In this document: positions 1 through 6,884 of the stretch, piece after piece
How the letters are laid out: every line of letters begins with the position of its first letter
Numbering within the stretch: position 1 is the stretch's first letter
Source: an uncultured Paracoccaceae bacterium
GTDB lineage: Bacteria; Pseudomonadota; Alphaproteobacteria; Rhodobacterales; Rhodobacteraceae
Assembly (NCBI GenBank): GCA_947500005.1
Contig: CANMQJ010000017.1
Location: 1-64,000, forward strand
Direction of reading: 5' to 3'
Length of the DNA stretch: 64,000 nt
Notes under the pieces: generated by a model
Told to the model about the DNA's origin: nothing
The model's database searches: none
Seen by the model: only the letters and a program-made list of their open reading frames with translations
Made by a program: the position numbers and the translations under genes

Positions 1-46
1 CGGCCGCACCGTCGGCGCCGGCGTCGTGTCGAAGATCCTCGACTGA
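1..46 (+). CDS. tuf: Elongation factor Tu, 3' end only
   Basis: The first 46 bases read as the last 14 residues of EF-Tu, GRTVGAGVVSKILD, followed by TGA at 44-46. This is the strongly conserved C-terminus of domain 3 of the GTPase that brings aminoacyl-tRNA to the ribosome. The rest of the gene lies upstream of the window. The position just before rpsJ is the usual str-S10 junction in proteobacteria. A strong terminator follows, so rpsJ is probably transcribed separately. Confidence 0.9.
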   Translation, partial: GRTVGAGVVSKILD

Positions 47-103
47 TCTCGGCGGCTCTTCAGTTCCGCAACGCGCGACAAGAGCCAAGCCGCAATGATG
101 ACG

Positions 104-130
104 AAGGCCGCCCCAACGGGCGGCCTTTTT
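104..130 (+). terminator. Rho-independent terminator after tuf
   Basis: An 8-bp perfect stem, GGCCGCCC (106-113) and GGGCGGCC (118-125), with a 4-nt loop, is followed directly by five T at 126-130. It ends the tuf transcript. Confidence 0.9.
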
Positions 131-165
131 CCTTGGGCGAAGGGGACCATGGCCCGGATTCCCCC

Positions 166-194
166 TTGCCAGCCTGCGCCATGGGGTGTATTGC
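166..194 (+). promoter_or_regulatory. Candidate promoter of rpsJ-rplW block
   Basis: TTGCCA (166-171), a 17-bp spacer and TATTGC (189-194) lie between the tuf terminator and rpsJ. The -10 is weak. A leader of about 120 nt follows, containing a hairpin with arms GGCGGGA (221-227) and TCCCGCC (232-238). The placement is inferred from the terminator upstream, which makes some promoter here necessary. Confidence 0.35.
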
Positions 195-313
195 GCGCGG
201 GTTCTCCAAGAGAACATGGCGGCGGGATGATTCCCGCCGTTCGGGTTCGAAGAGGGTGCACGATGAGCGCGCGTCCTCCTCTCAACCCCAACGCCTGACA
301 AAAGGCAAAGATC

Positions 314-628
314 ATGCAAAGCCAAAACATCCGTATCCGGCTGAAGGCGTTTGACTATCGGGTTCTGGACTCCAGCACCCAGGAGATCGTCAACACCGCC
401 AAGCGGACCGGTGCACAGGTGCGCGGGCCGATCCCGCTGCCCAACAAGATCGAGAAGTTCACGGTTCTCCGTGGCCCTCACGTCGACAAGAAAAGCCGTG
501 ACCAGTTCGAGATCCGCACGCACAAGCGGCTCCTGGACATCGTTGATCCGACCCCCCAGACCGTGGACGCGCTGATGAAGCTCGACCTCGCCGCTGGCGT
601 GGATGTCGAGATCAAGCTGCAGTCTTAA
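314..628 (+). CDS. rpsJ: 30S ribosomal protein S10
   Basis: This 104-residue protein matches S10 over its whole length (MQSQNIRIRLKAFDYRVLD at the start, RTHKRLLDIVDPTPQTVDAL near the end). S10 sits in the head of the 30S subunit and, as NusE, also joins NusB in transcription antitermination. It is the first gene of the block rpsJ-rplC-rplD-rplW. An AAAAGGCAAAG stretch just upstream is a plausible ribosome binding site. The next gene, rplC, begins 19 nt after its stop. Confidence 0.98.
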   Translation: MQSQNIRIRLKAFDYRVLDSSTQEIVNTAKRTGAQVRGPIPLPNKIEKFTVLRGPHVDKKSRDQFEIRTHKRLLDIVDPTPQTVDALMKLDLAAGVDVEIKLQS

Positions 629-647
629 GATCGGAGGGTATATCACG

Positions 648-1373
648 ATGCGTTCCGGTATCATCGCAAAGAAAGTGGGGATGACCCGCCTCTTCATGGA
701 AGACGGCAAGCAGATCCCCGTCACCGTGCTGCATCTCGACGGCCTTCAGGTCGTTGCGCAGCGCACCGAGGAAAAGGACGGCTATACCGCCGTTCAGCTG
801 GGCGCCGGCGCCGCCAAGGCCAAGCGCACCACCAAGGCGATGCGTGGCCACTTTGCCGCCGCACAGGTCGAGCCCAAGCGCAAGCTCGCGGAATTCCGCG
901 TTCCCGCAGACGGCCTGATCGACGTGGGCGCCGAGATCTCGGCAGAGCATTTCCTGGCAGGCCAGAAAGTGGACGTCACCGGCACCTCGATCGGTAAAGG
1001 TTTCGCCGGTGCCATGAAACGGCACAATTTCGGCGGCCTGCGCGCCTCGCACGGCGTGTCGATCAGCCACCGTTCGCACGGCTCCACCGGTCAGTGCCAG
1101 GACCCCGGCAAGGTGTTCAAGGGCAAGAAGATGGCCGGCCACATGGGCGCCGCCCGCGTGACCACCCAGAACCTCGAAGTCGTCAAGACCGACGCCGATC
1201 GCGGCCTGGTGTTCATCAAAGGTGCCGTTCCCGGACCGAAATCCGGCTGGGTCACCGTCAAGGACGCCGTCAAGAAGAAAGCGCCCGAAGGGCTGCCGTT
1301 CCCGGCCGCGCTGAAAGGTGCCGCAACCGAAGCACAGGCTGAGGAAGCGCCCGCGGAAGGGGGTGAAGCATGA
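648..1373 (+). CDS. rplC: 50S ribosomal protein L3
   Basis: This is a 241-residue L3, an early assembly protein near the peptidyl-transferase centre. The start ATG at 648 is preferred over an in-frame upstream start because it follows GGAGG at 634-638 and gives the normal N-terminus MRSGIIAKKVGMTRLF. The segment STGQCQDPGKVFKGKKMAG contains the glutamine that PrmB methylates in E. coli L3. The C-terminal tail is rich in Ala and Glu, as is common in alphaproteobacteria. It overlaps rplD by 4 nt (ATGA), indicating translational coupling. Confidence 0.97.
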   Translation: MRSGIIAKKVGMTRLFMEDGKQIPVTVLHLDGLQVVAQRTEEKDGYTAVQLGAGAAKAKRTTKAMRGHFAAAQVEPKRKLAEFRVPADGLIDVGAEISAEHFLAGQKVDVTGTSIGKGFAGAMKRHNFGGLRASHGVSISHRSHGSTGQCQDPGKVFKGKKMAGHMGAARVTTQNLEVVKTDADRGLVFIKGAVPGPKSGWVTVKDAVKKKAPEGLPFPAALKGAATEAQAEEAPAEGGEA

Positions 1374-1987
1374 AACTCGATGTGATCAAACTCGACGGCT
1401 CCAAGGCCGGTGACATCGACCTGGACGAAGCGCTGTTCGGCCTCGAGCCGCGCGCCGACATCCTGCACCGTGTGGTCCGCTGGCAGCGCAACAACGCGCA
1501 GCAGGGCACCCACAAGGTCAAGACGCGGTCGGAAACCAGCTACTCGACCAAGAAGATCTATCGCCAGAAGGGCACCGGCGGCGCACGCCACGGTGACCGC
1601 AACGCGCCGATCTTCCGCAAGGGTGGCATCTACAAGGGTCCGACCCCGCGCAGCCACGGTCACGATCTGCCCAAGAAGTTCCGCAAGCTCGGCCTGCGCC
1701 ATGCGCTCTCGGCCAAGGCCCGCGCGGGCGAACTGGTGGTGATCGAGGACGCGGCGGCCGAAGGCAAGACCGCAGCACTCGCCAAGCAGGTCGCGAACCT
1801 GGGCTGGAAGCGTGCGCTGATCATCGACGGGTCCAGCGTGAACGAGGATTTCGCTCGCGCCGCCCGGAACATCGAAGGTCTGGATATCCTGCCCTCGATG
1901 GGTGCAAACGTGTATGACATCCTCAAGCGTGACACCCTGGTGATCACGAAGGCCGGTGTCGAAGCTCTGGAGGCTCGCCTGAAATGA
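1370..1987 (+). CDS. rplD: 50S ribosomal protein L4
   Basis: This 205-residue protein has the long basic loop (TKKIYRQKGTGGARHGD) that reaches into the peptide exit tunnel, plus the globular domain typical of L4. In E. coli L4 autoregulates the S10 operon. Whether it does so here cannot be seen, but the operon is split by a terminator after rplW, so such control could directly reach only the first four genes. It overlaps rplC and rplW by 4 nt on each side. Confidence 0.97.
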   Translation: MKLDVIKLDGSKAGDIDLDEALFGLEPRADILHRVVRWQRNNAQQGTHKVKTRSETSYSTKKIYRQKGTGGARHGDRNAPIFRKGGIYKGPTPRSHGHDLPKKFRKLGLRHALSAKARAGELVVIEDAAAEGKTAALAKQVANLGWKRALIIDGSSVNEDFARAARNIEGLDILPSMGANVYDILKRDTLVITKAGVEALEARLK

Positions 1988-2280
1988 GTGCCAAGGCAGA
2001 ACATTACGACGTGATCCGCAAGCCGGTCATCACCGAGAAATCCACCATGGCGTCCGATCATGGCGCGGTGGTCTTCGAAGTGGCGATCGACGCGAACAAG
2101 CCGCAGATCAAGGAGGCCGTCGAGGCTCTCTTCGGCGTCAAGGTGAAGGCGGTCAACACCACCATCACCAAGGGCAAGGTCAAGCGCTTCCGCGGCCAGC
2201 TGGGCCGCCGGAAGGACGTGAAGAAGGCCTATGTCACCCTCGAAGAGGGCAACACGATCGACGTGACCACCGGTCTGTGA
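1984..2280 (+). CDS. rplW: 50S ribosomal protein L23
   Basis: This is a 98-residue L23, which lies at the tunnel exit and docks trigger factor and SRP. Typical features are VIRKPVITEKSTMA near the N-terminus and the RGQLGRRKDVKKAYVTL segment. It overlaps the end of rplD by 4 nt. In most bacteria rplB follows within a few bases. Here the block stops: a palindromic repeat and a terminator follow, and a toxin-antitoxin pair on the other strand separates it from rplB by 924 bp. Confidence 0.97.
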   Translation: MSAKAEHYDVIRKPVITEKSTMASDHGAVVFEVAIDANKPQIKEAVEALFGVKVKAVNTTITKGKVKRFRGQLGRRKDVKKAYVTLEEGNTIDVTTGL

Positions 2281-2283
2281 TCG

Positions 2284-2313
2284 CGGATGGCGGGGTTTAA
2301 CCCCGCCCTACGG
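2284..2313. repeat. Palindromic intergenic element, copy 1
   Basis: The core GGCGGGG-TTTAA-CCCCGCC, flanked by CGGAT and CTACGG, begins 3 nt after the rplW stop. Closely similar elements with the same GGnGGGG...CCCCnCC core follow rplP (5857), rpmD (12727) and adk (16010). The copies sit between a stop codon and, in three cases, a separate terminator. This makes them a dispersed repeat family rather than the terminators themselves. Confidence 0.8.
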
Positions 2314-2320
2314 AAATCGG

Positions 2321-2349
2321 AAAGCCCCGCCAGTTCTGGCGGGGCTTTT
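2321..2349 (+). terminator. Terminator after rplW
   Basis: A 9-bp stem AGCCCCGCC (2323-2331) / GGCGGGGCT (2338-2346) is followed by a T run to 2349. The flanking A and T make it usable from both sides. It lies between convergent rplW and the parE-type gene. Confidence 0.85.
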
Positions 2350-2353
2350 CCGT

Positions 2354-2665
2354 TCACGCCTCGCCAAGCATCACCTGCCAGTCCTGCCGCGCGGCGAGAA
2401 CGCGCAGAACGATAAGGTCGTCGCTTTCGTGGCGATAGATGATCAGGTGTTTCGCGCTGGGATGAATGCGGACGGAGGGTGCGAACTCTGGGTGCAGCCG
2501 TGCGATCTCGGGCAGCTCGCACAGGGTTTCCATGCTGCGCGCAAGCCCGTCGAGATAACGGTCGGCCTGGTTCGGGGACCACGTCTCGGCGCTGTAGAGC
2601 CAGATGGCTTCGAGGTCGGACTGCGCGGCGGGTGTCAGGCAAAGGTTCAGCCGGTCAACCGCCAT
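2354..2665 (-). CDS. parE: ParE-type toxin of type II toxin-antitoxin system
   Basis: This 103-residue protein of the RelE/ParE fold reads MAVDRLNLCLTPAAQSDLEAIW at the start, with the conserved ALR/LTPAA..DL..I opening, a central LPEIARLHPEF stretch and the C-terminal IIYRHESDDLIVLRVL strand. ParE family toxins usually poison DNA gyrase, but the target here is not known. The start at 2665 is chosen because it overlaps the antitoxin stop by 11 nt, a usual coupling, although the frame is open further upstream. It converges on rplW across the terminator. Confidence 0.85.
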   Translation of the reverse strand: MAVDRLNLCLTPAAQSDLEAIWLYSAETWSPNQADRYLDGLARSMETLCELPEIARLHPEFAPSVRIHPSAKHLIIYRHESDDLIVLRVLAARQDWQVMLGEA

Positions 2666-2897
2666 GCTTTCCGTGCATCCGGGATTTGAATGTTTCGAAA
2701 TCGAACGGTTCGGCTGGGCCGCTGGCAAGCCCGTGGTCAATGGCGGCTTGCATCTCGGCGATCGCGGCTTGGCGTTCCTGGTCGCGCCGGATCAGGTGCC
2801 GCACGTAATCGCTGGTATTGCTGAACTGGGCATCCTTCAGGCGGGTCTCGACCCAGTCCTTCATGTGATCGGGGAGGGAGACGTTCATCGTGGCCAT
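2655..2897 (-). CDS. parD: ParD-type antitoxin
   Basis: This 80-residue protein has an N-terminal ribbon-helix-helix segment (MNVSLPDHMKDWVETRLKD.. SNTSDYVRHLIRRDQ) of the ParD1/CC2985 family. It is followed by a flexible C-terminal tail that would wrap the toxin. RHH antitoxins dimerise on DNA and repress their own promoter. A consensus-like promoter (2904-2932) would start transcription close to the first ATG at 2897, so the mRNA may be nearly leaderless. An internal ATG at 2888 is an alternative start. No Shine-Dalgarno sequence is visible for either. Confidence 0.88.
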   Translation of the reverse strand: MATMNVSLPDHMKDWVETRLKDAQFSNTSDYVRHLIRRDQERQAAIAEMQAAIDHGLASGPAEPFDFETFKSRMHGKHGG

Positions 2898-2903
2898 GTC
2901 ATG

Positions 2904-2932
2904 ACTCTAAGGATTATGGCAAAGTTTGTCAA
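2904..2932 (-). promoter_or_regulatory. Promoter of parDE
   Basis: On the minus strand there is a perfect TTGACA (2932-2927), a 17-bp spacer, and TAGAGT (2909-2904). The expected transcription start falls at about the antitoxin ATG. It is back to back with the rplB promoter, the two -35 boxes being about 21 bp apart. Confidence 0.7.
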
Positions 2933-2953
2933 ATCAGCGCGGTGCGGGCGGAC

Positions 2954-2981
2954 TTTCCCGCTTGGCGCCAAGTGCTATAGA
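2954..2981 (+). promoter_or_regulatory. Candidate promoter and leader of rplB-rplP block
   Basis: TTTCCC (2954-2959), a 16-bp spacer and TATAGA (2976-2981) match the TATAG-type -10 seen at other block starts here. A new promoter is needed because the terminator after rplW and the inserted toxin-antitoxin pair separate rplB from upstream transcription. The leader of about 220 nt (2985-3204) contains no gene. It holds a hairpin AGCCCCGG (3020-3027) / CCGGGGCT (3036-3043) and a repeated ACCTTCGGGG (3102 and 3128). Confidence 0.55.
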
Positions 2982-3204
2982 CACCCCCCGGCAACCCTGC
3001 TAAACGCAGCCAATCTTGCAGCCCCGGGATTCGTTCCGGGGCTCGTGATTTCTGGTCGGTCGGTGTGCGCAAGCCCGTCCAGCCGGCCAACTCCACCGGG
3101 GACCTTCGGGGCCCTAGACACCTGGGCACCTTCGGGGGCCTTCAACATAGCGATGTCACAAGCAACACCAACAGGCATCGCGCGCTAAACGGAAGACAGA
3201 AAGC

Positions 3205-4047
3205 ATGGCACTCAAGTCGTATAAGCCGACGACGCCGGGCCAGCGCGGGCTGGTGCTGATCGACCGTTCGGAGCTTTGGAAAGGACGTCCCGTCAAATCC
3301 CTCACCGAGGGTCTGACGAAATCGGGCGGCCGGAACAACACCGGACGGATCACCTCTCGCCGCCGGGGCGGGGGCGCGAAGCGTCTCTACCGGATCGTCG
3401 ATTTCAAGCGGACCAAGTTCGACGTGGCGGCCACCGTCGAGCGGATCGAATACGATCCGAACCGGACCGCCTTCATCGCGCTCATCAAGTACGAAGACGG
3501 CGAGCAGGCCTATATCCTGGCGCCGCAGCGTCTTGCCGTGGGCGACAAGGTCGTGGCCTCGGCCAAGGCCGACATCAAGCCCGGCAACGCGATGCCCTTC
3601 CAGGGCATGCCCATCGGTACCATCGTCCACAACATCGAGCTGAAGCCCGGCAAGGGCGGCCAGCTGGCACGCGCCGCGGGCACCTATGCCCAGTTCGTCG
3701 GCCGTGACGGCGGTTATGCACAGATCCGCCTGTCCTCGGGCGAGCTGCGCATGGTCCGCCAGGAGTGCCTGGCCACCGTCGGTGCCGTGTCGAACCCCGA
3801 CAACAGCAACCAGAACCTCGGCAAGGCCGGCCGGATGCGCTACAAGGGCAAGCGTCCGAGCGTTCGCGGTGTCGCGATGAACCCGATCGACCACCCCCAC
3901 GGTGGTGGTGAGGGCAGGACCTCGGGCGGCCGTACGCCGGTCACCCCCTGGGGCAAGGACACCAAGGGTACCCGTACCCGCAACAAGAACAAAGCGTCGC
4001 AAAAGCTCATCATCCGCTCGCGGCATGCCAAGAAGAAAGGGCGTTAA
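3205..4047 (+). CDS. rplB: 50S ribosomal protein L2
   Basis: This is a 280-residue L2, the most conserved 50S protein, needed for subunit joining and peptidyl transfer. It carries RGGGAKRLYRIVDFKR near the N-terminus and the invariant AMNPIDHPHGGGEGRT segment, whose histidine is critical in E. coli L2. It has full family length. It is first in the block rplB-rpsS-rplV-rpsC-rplP; the rpsS ATG follows 3 nt after its stop. Confidence 0.98.
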   Translation: MALKSYKPTTPGQRGLVLIDRSELWKGRPVKSLTEGLTKSGGRNNTGRITSRRRGGGAKRLYRIVDFKRTKFDVAATVERIEYDPNRTAFIALIKYEDGEQAYILAPQRLAVGDKVVASAKADIKPGNAMPFQGMPIGTIVHNIELKPGKGGQLARAAGTYAQFVGRDGGYAQIRLSSGELRMVRQECLATVGAVSNPDNSNQNLGKAGRMRYKGKRPSVRGVAMNPIDHPHGGGEGRTSGGRTPVTPWGKDTKGTRTRNKNKASQKLIIRSRHAKKKGR

Positions 4048-4050
4048 TAG

Positions 4051-4329
4051 ATGTCTCGCTCCGTATGGAAGGGCCCTTTCGTCGATGCCTACGTCCTGAA
4101 AAAGGCCGAAGCGTCGCGTGAGTCGGGCCGCAAGGAAGTGATCAAGATCTGGTCGCGCCGTTCCACCATCCTGCCCCAGTTCGTGGGTCTGACCTTTGGT
4201 GTGTACAACGGCCAGAAACATATCCCCGTCAACGTCTCCGAGGACATGATCGGTCAGAAGTTCGGTGAATACGCACCGACCCGGACCTATTACGGTCATG
4301 CTGCGGACAAGAAAGCGAAGCGGAAGTAA
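4051..4329 (+). CDS. rpsS: 30S ribosomal protein S19
   Basis: This 92-residue S19, a 30S head protein beside S13, begins MSRSVWKGPFVDAYVLKKAE and contains the conserved VYNGQKHIPV and GEYAPTRTYYGH stretches. It is tightly packed between rplB (3-nt gap) and rplV (3-nt gap). Confidence 0.98.
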   Translation: MSRSVWKGPFVDAYVLKKAEASRESGRKEVIKIWSRRSTILPQFVGLTFGVYNGQKHIPVNVSEDMIGQKFGEYAPTRTYYGHAADKKAKRK

Positions 4330-4332
4330 GTC

Positions 4333-4713
4333 ATGGGCAAGGAAAAGAACCCCCGCCGCGTGGCTGACAACGAAGCGATGGCCAAGGTCCGCATGCTTCG
4401 CACCAGCCCGCAGAAACTGAACCTCGTTGCGGCGATGATCCGTGGGAAGAAGGTGGAAAAGGCGCTGACCGATCTCACCTTCTCGAACAAGCGGGTCGCG
4501 CAGGACGTGAAGAAATGCCTTCAGTCCGCCATCGCCAATGCCGAGAACAACCACAACCTGGATGTCGACGAGCTGATCGTGGCCGAGGCCTGGGTCGGCA
4601 AGAACCTGGTGATGAAGCGCGGCCGCCCGCGGGCGCGTGGCCGGTTCGGCAAGATCATGAAGCCGTTCTCGGAACTGACCATCAAGGTGCGGCAAGTTGA
4701 GGAGCAAGCCTAA
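4333..4713 (+). CDS. rplV: 50S ribosomal protein L22
   Basis: This 126-residue L22 lines the peptide tunnel. The long beta-hairpin with MKRGRPRARGRFGKI, where macrolide resistance changes occur in other bacteria, is intact. The N-terminal conserved motif RTSPQKLNLVAAMIRGK is also present. Its TAA shares one base with the rpsC ATG. Confidence 0.97.
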   Translation: MGKEKNPRRVADNEAMAKVRMLRTSPQKLNLVAAMIRGKKVEKALTDLTFSNKRVAQDVKKCLQSAIANAENNHNLDVDELIVAEAWVGKNLVMKRGRPRARGRFGKIMKPFSELTIKVRQVEEQA

Positions 4714-5429
4714 TGGGACATAAAGTCAATCCGATCGGCATGCGCCTTCAGGTCAACCGCACCTGGGACAGCCGCTGGTACGCCGATACCAAGGAATACG
4801 GCAACCTCCTTCTCGAGGATCTCGCCATCCGCGAGTTCATCAAGAAGGAATGCAAGCAGGCCGGTGTCGCCCGCGTGATCATCGAACGTCCGCACAAGAA
4901 GTGCCGCGTCACGATCCACACGGCGCGTCCCGGTGTCATCATCGGCAAGAAGGGCGCCGACATCGAGGTGCTTCGCAAGAAGCTGGCCAAGATGACGGAC
5001 TCGGAACTGCACCTCAACATCGTCGAGGTCCGCAAGCCCGAGCTTGACGCGCAGCTGGTCGGCGAGTCGATCGCCCAGCAGCTGGAGCGCCGGGTGTCCT
5101 TCCGTCGCGCGATGAAGCGGGCCGTGCAGAACGCCATGCGCATGGGCGCCCTGGGTATCCGGGTGAACGTCGCGGGCCGCCTGGGCGGCGCCGAGATCGC
5201 ACGGACCGAATGGTATCGCGAGGGCCGCGTGCCCCTGCACACCCTGCGGGCCGATATCGACTATGCACATTCCGAAGCCGTGACGCCCTATGGCATCATC
5301 GGGATCAAGGTCTGGATCTTCAAAGGCGAGATCATGGAGCACGATCCCTCGGCACGTGACCGCAAGGCACAGGAACTCCAGGACGGCCCGGCCCCCCGCG
5401 GAGCGGGCGGCGGACGCCGTGATCGCTGA
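4713..5429 (+). CDS. rpsC: 30S ribosomal protein S3
   Basis: This 238-residue S3 (MGHKVNPIGMRLQVNR) has the KH domain with the GxxG loop in GVIIGKKGADIEVLRKKL (about residues 70-87) and the C-terminal RLGGAEIARTEWYREGRVPL domain. The basic, Gly-rich tail APRGAGGGRRDR is typical of alphaproteobacteria. S3 is part of the mRNA entry helicase region of the 30S subunit. It overlaps rplV by 1 nt. Confidence 0.98.
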   Translation: MGHKVNPIGMRLQVNRTWDSRWYADTKEYGNLLLEDLAIREFIKKECKQAGVARVIIERPHKKCRVTIHTARPGVIIGKKGADIEVLRKKLAKMTDSELHLNIVEVRKPELDAQLVGESIAQQLERRVSFRRAMKRAVQNAMRMGALGIRVNVAGRLGGAEIARTEWYREGRVPLHTLRADIDYAHSEAVTPYGIIGIKVWIFKGEIMEHDPSARDRKAQELQDGPAPRGAGGGRRDR

Positions 5430-5442
5430 GAGGACGTAAGAG

Positions 5443-5856
5443 ATGCTTCAACCAAAGCGTACGAAATACCGCAAGATGCAGAAGGGCCGGATCAAGGGCC
5501 TGGCTAAAGGCGGTTCCGACCTGAACTTCGGCACCTTCGGCCTCAAGGCTCTCGAGCCCGAGCGCGTCACCGCGCGCCAGATCGAAGCCGCCCGCCGTGC
5601 CATGACGCGCCACATGAAGCGTCAGGGCCGCGTGTGGATCCGGATCTTCCCGGACACGCCCGTCACCTCCAAGCCCACCGAAGTCCGGATGGGTAAGGGC
5701 AAGGGCTCGGTCGATTTCTGGGCCGCCAAGGTCAAGCCCGGCCGCGTGATGTTCGAGCTCGACGGCGTCGGCGAGGACGTGGCTCGCGAGGCGCTCCGCC
5801 TTGCCGCCATGAAGCTGCCGATCAAGACCCGCGTCGTTCAGCGCGAAGACTGGTAA
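5443..5856 (+). CDS. rplP: 50S ribosomal protein L16
   Basis: This is a 137-residue L16 (MLQPKRTKYRKMQKGRIKG) with the RQIEAARRAMTRHMKRQGRVWIRIFPD core and MGKGKGSVDFW, the region near the A-site tRNA. It has the family's normal length. In most bacteria rpmC and rpsQ follow at once. Here a palindromic repeat, a terminator and four unrelated genes (2.57 kb) separate it from rpmC. Confidence 0.98.
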   Translation: MLQPKRTKYRKMQKGRIKGLAKGGSDLNFGTFGLKALEPERVTARQIEAARRAMTRHMKRQGRVWIRIFPDTPVTSKPTEVRMGKGKGSVDFWAAKVKPGRVMFELDGVGEDVAREALRLAAMKLPIKTRVVQREDW

Positions 5857-5890
5857 CGGGCGGTGGGGTAAAACCCCACCCTACCGCAGA
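5857..5890. repeat. Palindromic intergenic element, copy 2
   Basis: CGGGCGGTGGGG-TAAAA-CCCCACCCTACCG starts at the base after the rplP stop. It shares the outer GGGCGGTGGGG and CCCCACCCTACnG with copy 3 (12727) almost exactly. Confidence 0.85.
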
Positions 5891-5893
5891 TCG

Positions 5894-5925
5894 AAACCCC
5901 CGGCGCGACAGCGGCGGGGGTTTTT
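5894..5925 (+). terminator. Terminator after rplP
   Basis: AAACCCCCG pairs with CGGGGGTTT (stem about 5894-5902 with 5915-5923), and T residues continue to 5925. It ends the rplB-rplP transcript just after the repeat element. Confidence 0.85.
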
Positions 5926-6015
5926 CCTTTTTCGACGGTGGGTCGAAAACCGTTTGTCCTTGCCGCCCGCCTTCTCCTATGAGGGGACCGATCCCACGCG
6001 ACAGGAGGACCCCCC

Positions 6016-6438
6016 GTGCAAGTACCGTTCAAGACGAAAAGGATGCTGAATTTCGGCGATTGCGACATCTCGGGCACCGCCTATTTCCCCTCGTACCTGA
6101 ACATCCTGAACGGCGTGAACGAGGAGTTCTGGCTGCACCTGGGCTTCCCCTGGCACAAGATCATCTGGGAAGACCGCTGGGGCACACCGACCGTGCATAT
6201 CTCGAGCGATTTCTCCAGCCCGTCCTTTTTCGGAGAGGAACTGGAATTCGAGGTCACGGTGCTCAAGGTGGGCCGGTCTTCGGTGACACTTCATCACGAG
6301 ATCAGCTGCGAGGGCCAGAAGCGCTGGTCCTCGACCCAGGTGCTCGCGGCAAGCGACCTGGACAAGCACTGCTCCATCCCCTGGCCCGAAGACGTGAAGG
6401 CAGCCTTGCTGGCCTGCCTTCAGCCCACCGAGGGCTGA
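6016..6438 (+). CDS. Acyl-CoA thioesterase, 4HBT hotdog family
   Basis: This 140-residue single hotdog-fold protein has the 4-hydroxybenzoyl-CoA thioesterase signature FGDCDISGTAYFPSYLNI at residues 13-30, including the catalytic-type aspartate followed by a hydrophobic helix. The start is GTG at 6016, placed 7 nt after a clear AGGAGG. The likely role is hydrolysis of an acyl- or aroyl-CoA thioester in the cytoplasm; the substrate cannot be told from sequence. It lies in the accessory insertion between rplP and rpmC and is probably transcribed on its own. Confidence 0.75.
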   Translation: MQVPFKTKRMLNFGDCDISGTAYFPSYLNILNGVNEEFWLHLGFPWHKIIWEDRWGTPTVHISSDFSSPSFFGEELEFEVTVLKVGRSSVTLHHEISCEGQKRWSSTQVLAASDLDKHCSIPWPEDVKAALLACLQPTEG

Positions 6439-6502
6439 GGCCGGGCCGCGGACCCGCCAGCCCCAAGGCGGCGGGCCCGCACATCGTGCGATCCGGTCCC
6501 GA

Positions 6503-6697
6503 TCAGGTGACCGGCGAACACACCGTCTGACCGGAGGCGGAGGTGGCCACGACATAGCCGGGGGCGCAGCTTGCGGTGCCGTACTTGTCATAGATCGGTT
6601 CCGGGTTCATCGGCACCGGGATCGGCTCGTTCTGCGCGCAGGCGGCAAGAACGAAAGCAAATGCACAGGCGGAGGCGAGCTTGATTTTCATGGTCAT
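6503..6697 (-). CDS. Small outer-membrane or periplasmic lipoprotein, unknown function
   Basis: This 64-residue protein has a basic N-terminus, a hydrophobic helix (ASACAFAFVLAAC) and a lipobox LAAC at about residues 17-20. This implies cleavage and lipid attachment at the cysteine. The mature part is about 45 residues with two further cysteines (ASCAPGYVV, QTVCSPVT), probably a disulfide. GGAGAAG lies upstream of the start; the second Met (6691) is also possible. It is an orphan on the minus strand within the accessory insertion. Confidence 0.65.
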   Translation of the reverse strand: MTMKIKLASACAFAFVLAACAQNEPIPVPMNPEPIYDKYGTASCAPGYVVATSASGQTVCSPVT

Positions 6698-6884
6698 CTT
6701 CTCCTTGCTGGACAGCCGATGCAGTATCGCATGGCTTGACTTCGTACACTAGGCAACGGTTGACCTTTGGGCAAGTTCCGCGCCGCGAGCGCCCGGGTCC
6801 CGAAAGAGCGTATCGGCGGCCTTTGGCTTCATGCCTGAAAAAAGGACGCTCGCCACCATCCTGCGGCTGCGCTATCACCCCGCC

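Noticed and set aside
6439..6502. Hairpin-rich GC sequence as an extra small gene
   Set aside because: It is only 64 bp between convergent genes, with a GCGGGCC-type stem consistent with transcript ends.
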